Origin: Sipunculus nudus
Taxonomy: Eukaryota; Annelida; Sipuncula; Golfingiida; Sipunculidae
Direction: 5' to 3'
DNA: 64,000 bases
Assembly (NCBI GenBank): GCA_026874595.1
Contig: CM049322.1
Coordinates: 59,400,886-59,464,885, forward strand
Below, piece by piece: positions 10,891 through 22,589 of this stretch. The notes beneath the pieces are model-generated. The model was not told where the DNA came from, searched no databases, and saw nothing but the letters and a program-made list of their open reading frames with translations. Every line of letters starts with the position of its first letter. The first letter of the stretch is position 1. Position numbers and translations under genes: made by a program.

Positions 10891-12356
10891 ATATTGCATG
10901 TTCTGCCAGTTCAGGCATATACGTATAGACGCGCAAATCGAAATACACCTTTTTTCACGCATATACACTAATACGCATATACACGCACATAGATACACCC
11001 CTTAAAGATACACCCTATATCAAAATATCAAACTTTCAATACCACTTCACCCTTTGTCAATGTGATTCTGCCATCTTACATGCCATCCTACATGCGAACT
11101 TGCATCCAAAAGGACTGGATGTTTTACACCGTTATATCGGAAACACGATTGTGCAGTCAAAACAGGATATTCAGGGAGACGAAGACATAAATGCCTGGAA
11201 GTTTATGAAATATTAACCATTTTTTTTAGGAAATTATAGGAAGGACCACTTGTAAAATATTCGTTTCTGTGTCATGTTTTTTACCACTTATCAGCTACCA
11301 ATGGGAAAAAAACATCTAGGTGTTCTTCTGCCTAACGGATTGGTAAACAAAATGTAAAGTGTCTTTCCGTACACGTATGTTTTCTCCTGAACCGCGTTAT
11401 TTCGACCACTGTATAAATATATGTATATGTGTTAACAACAAATTTTTTGTTTATTAATATTGATGGCAAAAGAGATCTCAAATACTTTAATTTAGCTTAT
11501 AGAGGAAAGGATTTTTACTGTCATTCTACTCATTTCCACATCTGTAACAAGAACTATACTATACTATCTAATGTTTAACTCGCCTTGCCAATATATTCCC
11601 TAAAAGTAATACGTTGAACAGGAATATATTAATGATAAATTGGCGCCTGAGAACTGAAATTTTACAGATAAGGGAAAATACTTGGTTATTGCTGCGTTCG
11701 TTCCAGTCAAAGCACAGGTCATTTTACGGATCACTTACCTCTAGAATCTACTAATGGAAACAGAAAATACCGACCTAATTCATATTTATTGAAACTCCGC
11801 CTGGCTTGACAAGGACACTTTTAACATATGGCGTAATGGAATGGAAAATTACAGATAGTTGATTGGTTCATTTGGTCACATGATAAGTGTTAGATGTATC
11901 GCTTCTGGAATTTCAACCATGTTGGTCTTGTTGTGTTTGACATTTTGAAGCAAATACAAACCAGACCGCTTAAGGCGTAACTCAAATTTCGGATGCAAGA
12001 AAGACCATCTGAGTTCTATTTATATGCTGCCGCAAAATATACAGGTAAGACTTGCAATTTCTCTATCTGCTACGAATATAATATAGTTGCAGGATTTTTA
12101 TTTAGTTCATAGATTTAAGTCTGTGATCGTGACCAAGATGACGTACAACCAATGACAAGTAATTAACTGCTCCTTCGACAGTATGCTGTTTCGACTGTTA
12201 CTAATGTTCAATTGCTTTTGGACAGCTAAAGCACTAAATTCGAATCGCATGCAATGGCACCAGGACCAATATCCATTTCACATTATCGTGGCTCCACGTT
12301 AACTCCAACGATTATCCTTGTAGGTTTTATGTGCCATGCATTGACCTATCTTGCAA

Positions 12357-13124
12357 TAGAATGGCATGGCATTCCCGGTTCATCCAATGTAAATTAACCC
12401 TGACCAGGTCCCGGGGGGGGGGGGGCAGCTGCACCACGAAGTTTTCCAAACAGGATTTTTTATGTTCAAAATTCATACAAATTCAGGCCCCTTTTTTGTA
12501 ATAATTGTAATTAATTCTGATTACTTTTAGCCTAATTATCATTCATTCCCACCTACCGTTCTCTTCTTTAGCTCAGCTGACTGTAAGTCGTCTTATCTAT
12601 AGTGAACACTTTAACACCGAAACCATGATTTTGAGCACCAAGGCAGTCACTTTCTGTAAAGTTTGGCTTATCTTATCCTACAAACATATAAATTAATTGT
12701 AGGTAATTCCCGTTAAAGAAATGTCATATAACGCCTCGATCTGTGACCGATATATGAGTTCTTTTCTCCAGAATGTTAGTAAAAACAGTGAATGTGCAAC
12801 TGTTAACAAAAAGAAAAAATCACGTAATCGGTGTTTGGTTTCATATGTTTTGTAAGATTATTCGTTACAAAGAACCGTTAAAACAATTGGTTCATCTGAT
12901 AAAAATAGATATAAATAAAACGAGCAGTTTATGCGTAGTGGATCGGCAATTTCTGGCCTAATTTTATAAAACATTCAAATAATTATCTTAAGTTAATGGA
13001 CGCTAGATATGGGATTATAACCTTTTAAGGACTATCAGCAAAAAGCATGATTTGGGGCACTGTGAAGGCATTCTACCTATTATTCTAGGTTATTTAACGA
13101 ACATTTTTACTTTATATATATATA

Positions 13125-13173
<49 letters not shown>

Positions 13174-13205
13174 TAATTTCCATTATTATTCCCATTATAT
13201 TGTCC
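12357..13205. other. 850-bp segment present only in the left arm; no gene seen
   Basis: At right-arm position about 55440-55470 the flanking sequences (GGATACCAAG.. and ..AAGATAGGTCAATGCATGGCAC) are almost adjacent. The left arm has about 850 extra bases containing a poly-G run (12413-12425), a TAGCTCAGCTGACTGTAAGTC motif (12571) related to the repeat at 41357, and a (TA)n tract at 13116-13171. Confidence 0.5.
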
Positions 13206-13609
13206 AACTTGGTATCCAATAAGTAGAAACAGCTCAGATGCGTTGCAGTTTAGGTCGACACTGTTGTTATCTCTACTTTTCTTATTACTATAAAGTTGAT
13301 AATACTTCACATGGCCATGCAATAGCATTTAACATCATATGACATATATGACTTGCCTGTTACATGCGAGCTATTTGCGTCCTTTTACTATACTAACCAC
13401 TCTTGTTTGAAAAGCAAACACGACATGAACACGTTACCTAGATAACAGAACGCAGGCAGGCCAGCACAAGAACAGGTAAAAACTCATTATCAACTCAGTA
13501 CCTACATATAAACGTACACTGAATAAACCTAATCATTGTATGGCAATAAAACGCATAAATGTCGGGACAACACACACAAAATATGTTGCTTAGGCACTCG
13601 GACACCAGT

Positions 13610-13613
<4 letters not shown>

Positions 13614-13644
<31 letters not shown>
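13614..13644. repeat. (GT)n microsatellite
   Basis: About 15 GT dinucleotides; the right-arm counterpart (about 55016-55028) has only a short CA run. Close by are a poly-C tract on the left (13699-13709) and a poly-G tract on the right (54939-54960). Confidence 0.85.
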
Positions 13645-13646
<2 letters not shown>

Positions 13647-14282
13647 TGGGAGTGCTTTTGTGTCGGGGCTTAGGTAACTTTCTTACCTCTGGCCAAGCCC
13701 CCCCCCCCCGGCAAAAATATCTTGGATCCGGCCTTGCAGTTTGTAACTTATTTTATGTATCTAGATAAGGTATTTTAAAATGTAACTGGAACTAAAATAT
13801 TTATATTTTGATAAAACAACTTCAAATATTTAATAGACGAAAAGGACAGAGAAAAGCTCCGCCATTTCACTTTATTATCAGATTTAAGCTCATTATGCCT
13901 TTACATTAATTGTACAAGGTATGACTTTTGAAAATTTTGTGTAACCAATCATGTGTTAGTATAGTTAAATTACATTATTATTCGCCGAATCTACATGGTA
14001 TATAAAACGCTGAGCAATTAGGGATACAACAAACTCGCAATAAGTCGAAAGCAGACTTTATAGCCAAGAGGTAATTACGCTCAGAATGCTGTCATAGCAA
14101 GAAACCTCTATCTAAAGAACAATGAATTCATGTTTTCTTGTGAATTTACGTTTGCCAGCTCTTTAGCTAAAGCAAGTATTTAGAATCAACCTGTTGTTTA
14201 TTGTACACATAACTTTTTTTCTCCTTGCCGTTATATGACTGAACAAGATCAATGCTTAAGTTACCGTTGTTTTGACAGTAAA

Positions 14283-15125
14283 TGTGTGCCAATAAATAAT
14301 AATAATAATAATAATATAGTATTTATACAGCGCCTATTCACCATTGATCGGACTCACAGCGCAATTCACACATACACATACCCACATACAATTTCTTGGA
14401 AATCTACTCCCTGTGGCTGACCAAAAAAAAAAAATATGCATATTAAATACCAGCAGATATACAAGAATCGGAGCTTTCCCAAGTGTAATAGGAAGTGAAT
14501 GTTGGGCTATGAAACGGAAGGAACCTTTTCATATTACCCTTTGGTACTTTCAGAAGAATCCTCCAGCCGAGCGCAGGGTCACAAATGCCGATAGGTTATA
14601 AATTTATTTCAGACAAATATGATAGAAGTGAGCCATAAAAATGCAGTAGACTAAACAGCAAATTTGTATTGTACGCCACATTATTCCTGACCATCTGTAT
14701 CCGCGAGACTTTCTCGCGATGGACGACCCCAATTTTAGAGGTCTCAAAAAAACAGAGAAACATGCGTAAAAATTCATAAAGCAAAGCACACGGCACCACG
14801 AGTCTGCATGAACTGATAAAATACTCAATATGCATGCTAGGAATGGTGGTGATCAGTGTATTGGTTGTTTATATCCTGGAGCTTTTGTAGCCAATTTCTA
14901 ATTATTCTGGGGAGTAATTCTGAGCCCATAGCTCGGAGGATATTGGTTACAGAGGCAACATGATTTCAAGGAGACGTTTTATAGACCTCCCTGGATATCA
15001 ATTAGGAATAATTTAGGTCCAGTGGTTGCGATTTATGCCTGGTTAACGGACGGACGGGCAGACTGACGACGGACAAAGAGTAATCGCATTAGCTCAGATG
15101 ACTTTCAGTCAGTTAAGATATAAAA
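14283..15125 (-). mobile_element. Mollusc-type interspersed repeat with SINE-like (ATT)n end
   Basis: Read on the minus strand, this starts with a GACTGAAAGTCATCTGAGCTAATGCG motif and an ACTCTTTGTCCGTCGTCAGTC stretch (15045-15115) and ends in GGCGCTGTATAAATACTATATTATTATT (14290-14330). The last part matches the common form of SINE tails. The right-arm copy is at 53120-54030. No coding frame is seen; the family name is not certain. Confidence 0.45.
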
Positions 15126-16300
15126 GGAAGGAATTTTTGTTGGCACGATTAAAATAAAACGCGATTGTTTTCAGTTGTCAGTACTGGTTGCAATATTTGA
15201 TAGATTATATTTTTTTAAATTGCACTTATGTGCCACTCCCGTGTTGCAGGTTTTCAAGGAGATTACACTTGGATTGAATGGTCTTGGAATATCAGTGAAA
15301 TCGATCATTGCTCCAACAATATTCTTATTTGGGATAATTTATTAGATACTCGTAAGTCCCCATCCTACTCTCTCTCTGTCTTTCTTTCTCTCTATCAGCT
15401 ATCATGTTCCTGTGTTTCTTTGTATTAGCTTCCATTATGTGAAGGAGAGAATCAGAAAATCAACTGCAGTTAGTACATAGTATATAAATTAAATAGATAA
15501 TACATCAAATCCGCCTTACTAATACCAGGAGTGACTGACTCTTACTAATATGCCACGTTATGAATGTCACTTAGGAAGATTTTATGCGTAGGTTGTTTTA
15601 TTGTAATTCTTTGTAATTTGTGATGCTCATGAAAGAATATTTCTTGCTGTTGTTTTTAATCTGAGATTTCACTAAATACACAGCATTGTCTGAAACTGAG
15701 ATGCCATTGTCACTATATACACAGTACTGTTTCAGCAAACAATACCCAGTTCGCTCATCAGCATATCACGTTTATAGTTATCGGATGGTTTTACACGTTA
15801 TGCTAGTAAATAAAGATACAATAGGGTACACTTTTTTACATAACTCATTAAACCGACATATTGTTGTTTAGCTGTTCGAAAAGAGTATCTCTCTATTTCA
15901 GACATTTTACAAATGAATGAAAATGTTAATTAATGTTGATGAGTATCAGTTGCAAAATAGAAAACCCCGAATACATATATGTAATTTTATGCACACCATA
16001 CAAAGATTTAACTGACTTGACGTAGCCAACAGTCATCTGGAAATAGTGTTGCATTATAGAAATGTAAGATGAGAAGACATACCCTAAATTTGAACCGTAA
16101 CAAGACATAATGAACCGAAATTTCAACATTAACGATAGGAAGCAAATTAACACCATCTAGCCGTTAAATTGGCAACTGGCCGTTTTACCCTTATATTACC
16201 GTCCGAAATATTGATATTAATTCTAATGCATGTCTTATTGATGTGTCATTTTAATTGAAAATGCGGAATATAAGCATAATAGAGAAATATTTGTCTGTCG
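15126..16300. other. Left-arm non-coding sequence; no gene seen
   Basis: AT-rich, aligned in reverse with right arm 51900-53110. Open frames here (15228-15428, 15686-15871, 15926-16156 minus) are not preserved as frames in the right-arm copy. Confidence 0.5.
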
Positions 16301-17110
16301 CATGTTCTTGTCATTTAACCAGGTTTCTCGCCAGTGGCACGGCAGATACTCCATATTTGTTTTTTGTTGTTGAGGGAATATTGCTGAAAGTAGGTGAAAC
16401 AGAATCTGCTTCAGGGGTTAACTAGATAATAAGTGTTTACTTACCAGTATGGAATAATAAAAGGCGCGTTTAATTAAACAAAATGGATAATTTAGGGCTA
16501 TATTTGCTAACCTGTCACGCAATTCATCTGATCACCTGTAAGTGAGACATGGTCATTGTACTACCTCAAGATCACTGTGCCAGTTTATGACCAATGTATT
16601 AATTCATGACCAATGTGATAGCTTATAATCAATATGCTAGCTTATGATCAATGCATTTGCTCATGATCAATTTCCTGGCAGCTGACGATCAATGTCCTGG
16701 CTCATGATCATTTTTAGTAGACCATTGTAATTCTACTTGCTAAATTTGTGACAGACATGTAAAATAGTGACTTTAACAATAATACAAACTATTTTAAAAA
16801 TAGTTTGGGGAAGTATATCTATCAGGGTTATCATGTGAATGCTTGCTGCGTGGTTATACTGAAGAGGTCATTGTGCTGGGCCAGCATGTGTTTGCTGGTC
16901 TTATTTTTTATGGACAATCATGCACCAGTGTCACTTGCTGTAAACAACAAGACCGTGATCTTATTATCTCAATAACCCTCATAAATCCACGTCGGGCCTG
17001 ACAAGTTAACTACCCCAACAAGTCTCTGTTACAACCGAAATAAAACTGTGCAGTATCCTGCTGCACTCAGTAATCCGTGACTTGAACAAGCTCTTTCTGT
17101 CTATTTGTCT
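16300..17110. other. Unusually well conserved stretch between the arms
   Basis: Bases 16300-16560 and their right-arm counterpart (51630-51890) differ at only about 3% of positions by eye, and 16975-17110 (51070-51230) at about 5%. Other stretches differ by 10-15%. No long open frame spans it. At 16565-16710 lies a degenerate repeat of about 20 bp (CATGATCAATG..CTGGCT) shared by both arms. Confidence 0.55.
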
Positions 17111-17554
17111 GTCTAGCTGTTTATTGCTCGTCAGAATCTCAAGCATATTGATCAGTTCCGTATATTTAATTGTTTGCCTGTACGTACTCTAATGATTCCC
17201 ATTTTCAAACAATTGCTGTGAAATGTTAAAAAAAAGGCAAGAAAGATTTTTAATTGTGCAAAACAGGGTCAAAGCCCTAGGTCATAAATTGACCTCGACT
17301 TTTATTTCCCTCATAATTACCTAAAAATGGTCTTATCTTCAATAACTATAAGTAATTTTATTCCTCTACGAATAACCGGTAACAAGCTTATATATCTGTG
17401 TAATACTGGGTCAGTATGTCAGTATATCTGCACATTCTCAATTTCTCCTGTATGGCAGTGTGGTCACATTGATATTAGCCAGGTTTTATAAGAAAATATG
17501 AGTCGTTTAAAGTAACGTTTTTATATGGTAAAGTAATTATACATATCAACATGC

Positions 17555-17832
17555 TTATTATTCTGAATTTATTATGAGCATGGTTTTATCAGAGATTCTA
17601 TTATATATGTGATTAGGCAGATATAATGTCAAGTTCAAGACATAATGAACCAAAATTTAACATTAACGATGGGAAGCAAACTAGCACCATCTAGCCGTTA
17701 CATTGGCAAATGGCCGTTTTACCCTTATATTCCCCTTATGATTCTGAGTTTATTTTGAGCATGGTTTCATTAGAGATTATATTATATATGTGATTAGGCA
17801 GATATAATGTCAAGTTCTATCATATATGTGTA
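17555..17832 (+). repeat. Local duplication in the left arm
   Basis: Two copies of a roughly 90-bp unit (GAGCATGGTTT..ATATAATGTCAAGTTC) occur at 17573-17637 and 17755-17817. Between them at 17638-17736 is a copy of 16098-16193 (AAGACATAATGAACC..GGCCGTTTTACCCTTATATT). The right arm has a single copy of each part (50550-50650 and 52010-52110), so this is a left-arm-only rearrangement. Confidence 0.7.
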
Positions 17833-18299
17833 GGTTGTGTGAAAATGGTAATTATGAGCAGCGATAAGTTTGCAAACGTGACATATTTCCAGCTAGATGG
17901 ATGCAAACGTGCTTTGGCTGTAAAGGGTTCTCCCTTGACTACTCTTAAAACTACTATTAAAATTAAAAATGAAAAAATTGTCGGTCTCTTACATGCCCTT
18001 AAATGTTCACTTCTGCCATTATAAAAATTATATCAGGGATTGACCATTTAAAATTACTTTCCCTTTATGTCAAATTTGAACTGGTCTTTAAATTAATTAA
18101 CTAGGTTAAACTACATTTAATAATTTGGTTTGATAAATTATAATTAATAAATGTCACACCTGCTGGTCTATGATTTTTTTACCTCTATATGGTATACGAG
18201 CTTATGGAGACACGTCACCTTAAAAATTTGTCCGCATATGTTGGAAAAAAATAAATATTTGTTTTGCTGTAATTTAAAACTAAAAAAACCAAGTGCGTA

Positions 18300-18584
18300 T
18301 TGGCGACGGGTGGAATACAAGATGTTGATGATGACCTGTGCATCGATGATCAGCGAAACACATTGAAAGTGGTGAACAGCGCGGTGGTCAGAGAAATAGA
18401 TCTCCAGGTAAAACTGGAGGTACAGCTGGCGTTCGCGGAGAAATTTACCGAAGAAGTAACCTTTTACGACGTCTTGAAAGTTAGTGCAAAAGAACCGAGA
18501 ACTGGATCCCGCGCGCTCTCTACTTTCGCTCCATTTACCTCCGTTTATTTAATTGTGTTGTACCGCTTCCTGGGCGGCTTATAA
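18300..18584 (+). CDS. Repeated unknown ORF family, copy 1 (open)
   Basis: A 94-codon open frame without a required start codon follows GTGCGTATTGGCGAC. Its first ~60 residues are preserved in frame in two other copies in this window (49802-50120 minus and 41040-41300 minus). The common core includes IQDVDDD, CIDxQRNTL, SAVVREIDLQ, KLEVQLAFAEKFTE and VTFYDVL. After the core the copies diverge, each followed by the same 3' sequence (GGCGGCTTATAAATACG and ATTGCCATGTTATGGCAAGAATATT). I recognise no domain. It could be the last exon of a duplicated host gene or part of a transposable-element protein. It is followed by about 280 bp of shared flank ending near 18860. Confidence 0.35.
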   Translation: MATGGIQDVDDDLCIDDQRNTLKVVNSAVVREIDLQVKLEVQLAFAEKFTEEVTFYDVLKVSAKEPRTGSRALSTFAPFTSVYLIVLYRFLGGL

Positions 18585-18859
18585 ATACGTTTAATAAGCA
18601 TAAGGGTTAAGCGGTTATGAAAAGGCATAAACAAGCAAACTTTTTACTGATGTAAAACTTAACCAAGGCTGTGAATGTAAATTTTTACTATTTGTTAAAT
18701 CTTTTTAATGTAACACATGCTCAATCATGACTATTATACAATATTATTGCCATGTTATGGCAAGAATATTATATTATAATAATGCAAAAGAAGTAAGCCT
18801 ACGCCTACGGGATGGTCGACATTAAGGGACGCGCTGCACTCGAACCTCTGCAACATATC

Positions 18860-20235
18860 ATTTTTTGGCCATATCCCCAAAAGTATAAATTTCAGTAACA
18901 TAAACTATAGCTTATTTTCGAGCTCTGATCTCAGTGTGTCTGTCTGTTTGTCAGGTGTCCTCAATTTCACATGCTCCATGGTTCTTGTGTCTCTGATTTA
19001 GCATTCTATAGGCCCCAGTTTTGCAGGAATCGCTTTGTAACTAACACTTGAGATAAGTCGTAACGATATCTTGAAGTCCTATGTGTATTTTTCCAGTAAG
19101 GAAAGGTCAAGGTCAAGGTGGTCGTAACATATAAAATCTTAATTTCTTCTTAACTTTGTTTATATTGGTCATATCTTCACAAACTTTGGCTTATTTTCTT
19201 TCACTTTGGCATTGCTCATTCATCTGACTAACTTTATACGTCATTTCTGGCATGCGCGTGACCTTTGGTCATCTAGTTTATTTGTCTGTTTGTTTTTCTG
19301 TCTTCTTCTCTACAGGTCACAATTTTGCAGCAATCACATTCAAACATACAAAGTTGATAGACATTCATAAATCCTAGCCGAATATTATTTTTTGTTAATA
19401 TAGGTCAAAGGTCATTAAAAAACGACGAAATATTATTCTCGTCATTACTTCGTCACTATTGGTCCTATCTTCACAAACTATCTTCACATGGTCTTTTCCA
19501 GAATCTGGTCCAGTCGACTAGTCTCCAACCTGTGTCACTTTGTCAGCACGTCTGTCTGTTTGTCACTTGTCCTCAATTTCGCTTGCTTGCTGGTTCTTGC
19601 GTCTTACATATAGCATTCTATATGCCACAGTTTTGCGGGAATGTTTTAAAAACTTGTACATCTTATAACCTACACTAATATCTCGAAAGAGGTTTTTATG
19701 TTCGGGATTTGGCTGTTGGGGGCGCCGCACTCAAACCTTTACAACTATCATTTTTTGCCTTATTTAAAAATCTATAAGCCTCAATTACATAAATTAAAAC
19801 TTTTTTTCTCTTTCTGGGTCTTCTTTAAAACCTGGTTAAATAATCTCGTCTCAAACTTGTGACACTTGGTCAGTATGTCTGTCTGTTTGTCAGTTGTCCT
19901 CAATTTCGCCTGCTTACTGGTTCTTGCGTCTTAATTATAACTTTCCACAGGCCACAGTTTTGCAGGAATCGTTTTGTAACTTACACTTGTCATAAGCCGT
20001 AACGATATCTTGAAGTCCTATATGTATTAGTCAAATAGGTCAAAGGTCAAGGTAATGGTGATCAAAACATATTAAATTCTTATTTTCTTCATGACTTTGT
20101 TAATATTTGTCCTATCTTCACAAACTACGACATATATTCTTCCACTTTGGTATTGCACATTAATCTGTATAACTTTACGTCATTTCCGGCAAGCGCGTAA
20201 ACACGATTTATAACAACACCTTCGAAGTGTCTTGT
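18860..20235. repeat. Long imperfect tandem repeat with GGTCAAGGTCA motifs
   Basis: Related units begin near 18930, 19540 and 19860, with a partial unit near 19290. Each carries CTGTCTGTTTGTCA..TGTCCTCAATTTC, CACAGTTTTGC(A/G)GGAAT, GATATCTTGAAGTCCTATGTG and AGGTCAAGGTCAAGGT-type sequence, ending with TCATTTC(C/T)GGCA(A/T)GCGCGT. The same array lies in reverse at 48110-49560. It has no coding frame and looks like an old repeat that expanded before the arm duplication. Confidence 0.65.
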
Positions 20236-20335
20236 TTCTGTCATAGGTTCCTAAACAAACATTTTGTGTTGGTTCATAAAATCAAAATAAAATGTGGTTT
20301 TCAAATTTGTGTGAAATTTTATTAATTTGTAAATT

Positions 20336-20418
20336 CTCTCTGTCTCTCTCTCTCTCTCTTCCTTCCTCCCTTTCTCTCTCTTTCTTTCTCTTTCTTTCTC
20401 TCTCTCTCTCTCTATATA
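20336..20418. repeat. (CT)n-rich tract
   Basis: Pyrimidine tract of CTCTCT and CTTTCT. The right arm has the matching GA tract at about 47917-47972. The long open frames crossing it are simple-sequence artefacts. Confidence 0.9.
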
Positions 20419-21078
20419 TATTGAGGGGAAAAACAAAATTAAAAGAGGGAGAGATTTATATATACATATGCTGCATGGGTTATTTGAGATATATAAGGGG
20501 CTTGATTATGCCTCTTCTAATAAAAAGATACAGACATTGTATGTCTGATGTAACTTATAACATCATAGAGCAATTGAGATCACTATATATGCGTGTTATT
20601 TTAAAAAATCAATTTTTAAGTTTTATGAAAACAACTCAATTTGGCACTCCTGGATGGATGAGGTCTATTTATGTAATGGTCTGCATATCGGTTATTTGGT
20701 GAGTTTTTAGTATGGGGCATTACGATAGATTACCGGTTAGAGTCACCTGTACACAGGTCACACAATGTAAGTACATAACTGTACGTCAACAATACAGTTA
20801 CATGTATAAATAACAGTGTACCGCTTTTGGTATCAAGGTAGGGACCAGAAGCGAGCTCACCTGCATAAATTTATTTCAGTAATGGAATCACACCGAACAC
20901 TTGTCATAACTTCAAACATACATCATATATCTTACCTGGGTAAATAGTAAAACATTGAACAGAAATTATTTCCCTTGTTTCACCTGGAAGAAAACACGTG
21001 CGCATGTTTGAACTGGCTACGGTGTAAGGGTTGGGTTTGAGTAGGTTTAATAAATGGCACACCTGTACCGGCTTAAGG

Positions 21079-21087
21079 TATTTAAAG
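21079..21087 (+). promoter_or_regulatory. TATA-like box upstream of signal-peptide exon
   Basis: TATTTAAAG lies 59-67 bp upstream of the ATG at 21146, with a possible initiator (CACTTCAGTT) about 35-40 bp downstream. The box is identical in the right-arm copy (minus strand, 47287-47295). Both spacing and sequence fit a TATA-type core promoter. Confidence 0.45.
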
Positions 21088-21145
21088 CCAAGATGTCCAA
21101 CGGTCTACATCACTCGTGTGCACTTCAGTTCGTTGTCGTGTCAAC

Positions 21146-21216
21146 ATGACGTGTCTCCTAGCAACCTGCCTCGTTCTAGTAGCCAGCCACGTCGCTGGTC
21201 AGGTGTGTGCCGAAGG
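21146..21216 (+). CDS. First coding exon with secretory signal peptide (partial gene)
   Basis: ATG at 21146 begins a 23-codon exon ending in two bases before a GTAAGG donor at 21217. The peptide has a short polar start, a hydrophobic core (LLATCLVLVAS) and a likely cleavage region ending HVAG-Q, then VCAE. This is a typical signal peptide. With the TATA-like box upstream it reads as the promoter and first exon of a small secreted protein. I could not identify the next exon. The phase (2) does not fit directly onto the cysteine-rich exons at 251 and 847. The right-arm copy (47157-47227 minus) has the same 71-bp length but has lost the ATG. Confidence 0.5.
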
Positions 21217-21330
21217 GTAAGGAGTCTGTTTGTATAGCGGGGGGGGGGGGGGTGTTATTCTACTGTATAGCTCAACACATTTTTTTCTGAAGTGCTGTTG
21301 TAATATTTATTACAATTAATATTTGAACTT

Positions 21331-21530
21331 GGAGTGTCGAAGGGTAAAACGCTCGGCTGTCTACCGTGGCCACCCGGAGTCGATCCATGGCTAGGAGAGT
21401 GTTTCTAGTCGGATGTTCACTCCGGGTTCTCTAGTTTCCTCCGCCTCTAGAACTTCAGAGCCAAGGAGAGTGCCCCCATTAGTAAAAATAAATATTTGTA
21501 CCATCCATGTAAAAATTTATAATCAAATAC
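21331..21530 (+). mobile_element. tRNA-derived SINE
   Basis: The tRNA-like head has an A-box-like GTGTCGAAGGGTAAAACGCTCGG and, after GGCCACCC, a B-box-like GGAGTCGATCC. A non-tRNA body follows (GTTTCCTCCGCCTCTAGAAC..CAGAGCCAAGGAGAGTG) with a tail reading AATAAATATTTGTACCATCC. It lies just downstream of the signal-peptide exon; the same insertion is in the right arm (46890-47074, minus), so it predates the arm duplication. It is not a functional tRNA gene. Confidence 0.75.
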
Positions 21531-22589
21531 ATCATTTTCTTTCATGTAGTCTTACTGGATGTTATAATTTTCCCCGCCTATAAACGTGCACGCAGTTCTA
21601 CGATAAACCTCTAATGCCACGTTTTACTCGCGTGCTCGGAAAGCACTTTTTTCTTAATAGGCTTTTTTAATCAGCTGGCCTGCGCGGTTCCCTTTGGTAT
21701 TGTATTTCGCATGCGCGGTATGTTATTTTTTACCACAAGTGCAAAATGAATAGCTACGAGTCGGTACATTAGTTTTACTATACGATACGCGGTAAAGTTT
21801 TTTTTTTTTATCTGATCAATGATGAGGTGTTGTAATACGCGATGAGATACAATAAGTTTCTTACGGTGTAATACAAGTGGCTTATATAAATTTTACAGCT
21901 GATTTTGTCCGTTGGATGTTGTAATATGATCGCTTGAACAGTTTTCTTTACTGATCCCGAAATCGTGTAATTCAAACGTTCCGGTAGAGTGTTTATCTTT
22001 AGAGTGCTGTAATTCACGTGGCTATGCGACAGATCCGCGCAGGTATGTATGTATATATTTCACATCTAGTGTTTTTGCTAGTACAGTGCATAGTTTGCTA
22101 CAAGGCTCTGGAAATATATACACCCGATATCCGGTATTTTTTTCTATTACAGGTGAAACCGCCGGCTGATCCATGCGGGTTACCCCTTTTTGTGTTGACA
22201 GACTTTGACGTGTTGACGTCCGGTCAGGCATATTATGGCCACTAGAACAGTTTTTTATGACTGTATCATGGTGGGATCAAAATTCTGTACGCTATCAGGC
22301 CAGTGCTGACTGCGACTTCTTTTTGCCTTGTCCCATCCAAGTTAAGTACAACCGCAATGCCGATTAGAACCATCGGGATATCAGAAAGGTCGTCTTTTTT
22401 TAATACCGATCCCGATATCCATCCTCTGTGTTTTGAAACTTTCACGTTATCATAAATAGACGGTAACTCTCTTTCTCGAGTTGAAATGTATAACGGCCAG
22501 CAGGAAAGTATTTCTGAAACGGGTCTTGTTTTGCACTTTAACCTATTGAGGTGAATTTCAGAAGTTTTCTATTTCACATATATATCGTA

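Noticed and set aside
20251-20702. Ser/Leu-rich and Arg/Glu-rich frames on either strand
   Set aside because: Produced by the CT microsatellite; the same applies to 43905-44213 on the minus strand.
21031-21237. 68-codon frame over the signal-peptide exon
   Set aside because: A different frame in the same place has the ATG, hydrophobic core and donor; the 68-codon frame is Arg/Ser-rich and featureless.
21331-21410. Possible tRNA gene
   Set aside because: Only loose A- and B-box similarity, no cloverleaf, and a SINE body follows.
22022-22231. Frame matched by a similar one in the other arm (46174-46383)
   Set aside because: The two peptides share a stretch (KNTGYRVYI, KLC, YLRG) but differ mainly by amino-acid changes, with no domain; this is what two copies of non-coding DNA would give.
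22285-22330. CAGTGCTGACTGCGACTTC resembles the cysteine-rich exon start at 251
   Set aside because: The frame has a stop and the cysteine spacing is not kept; similarity is short and probably chance.
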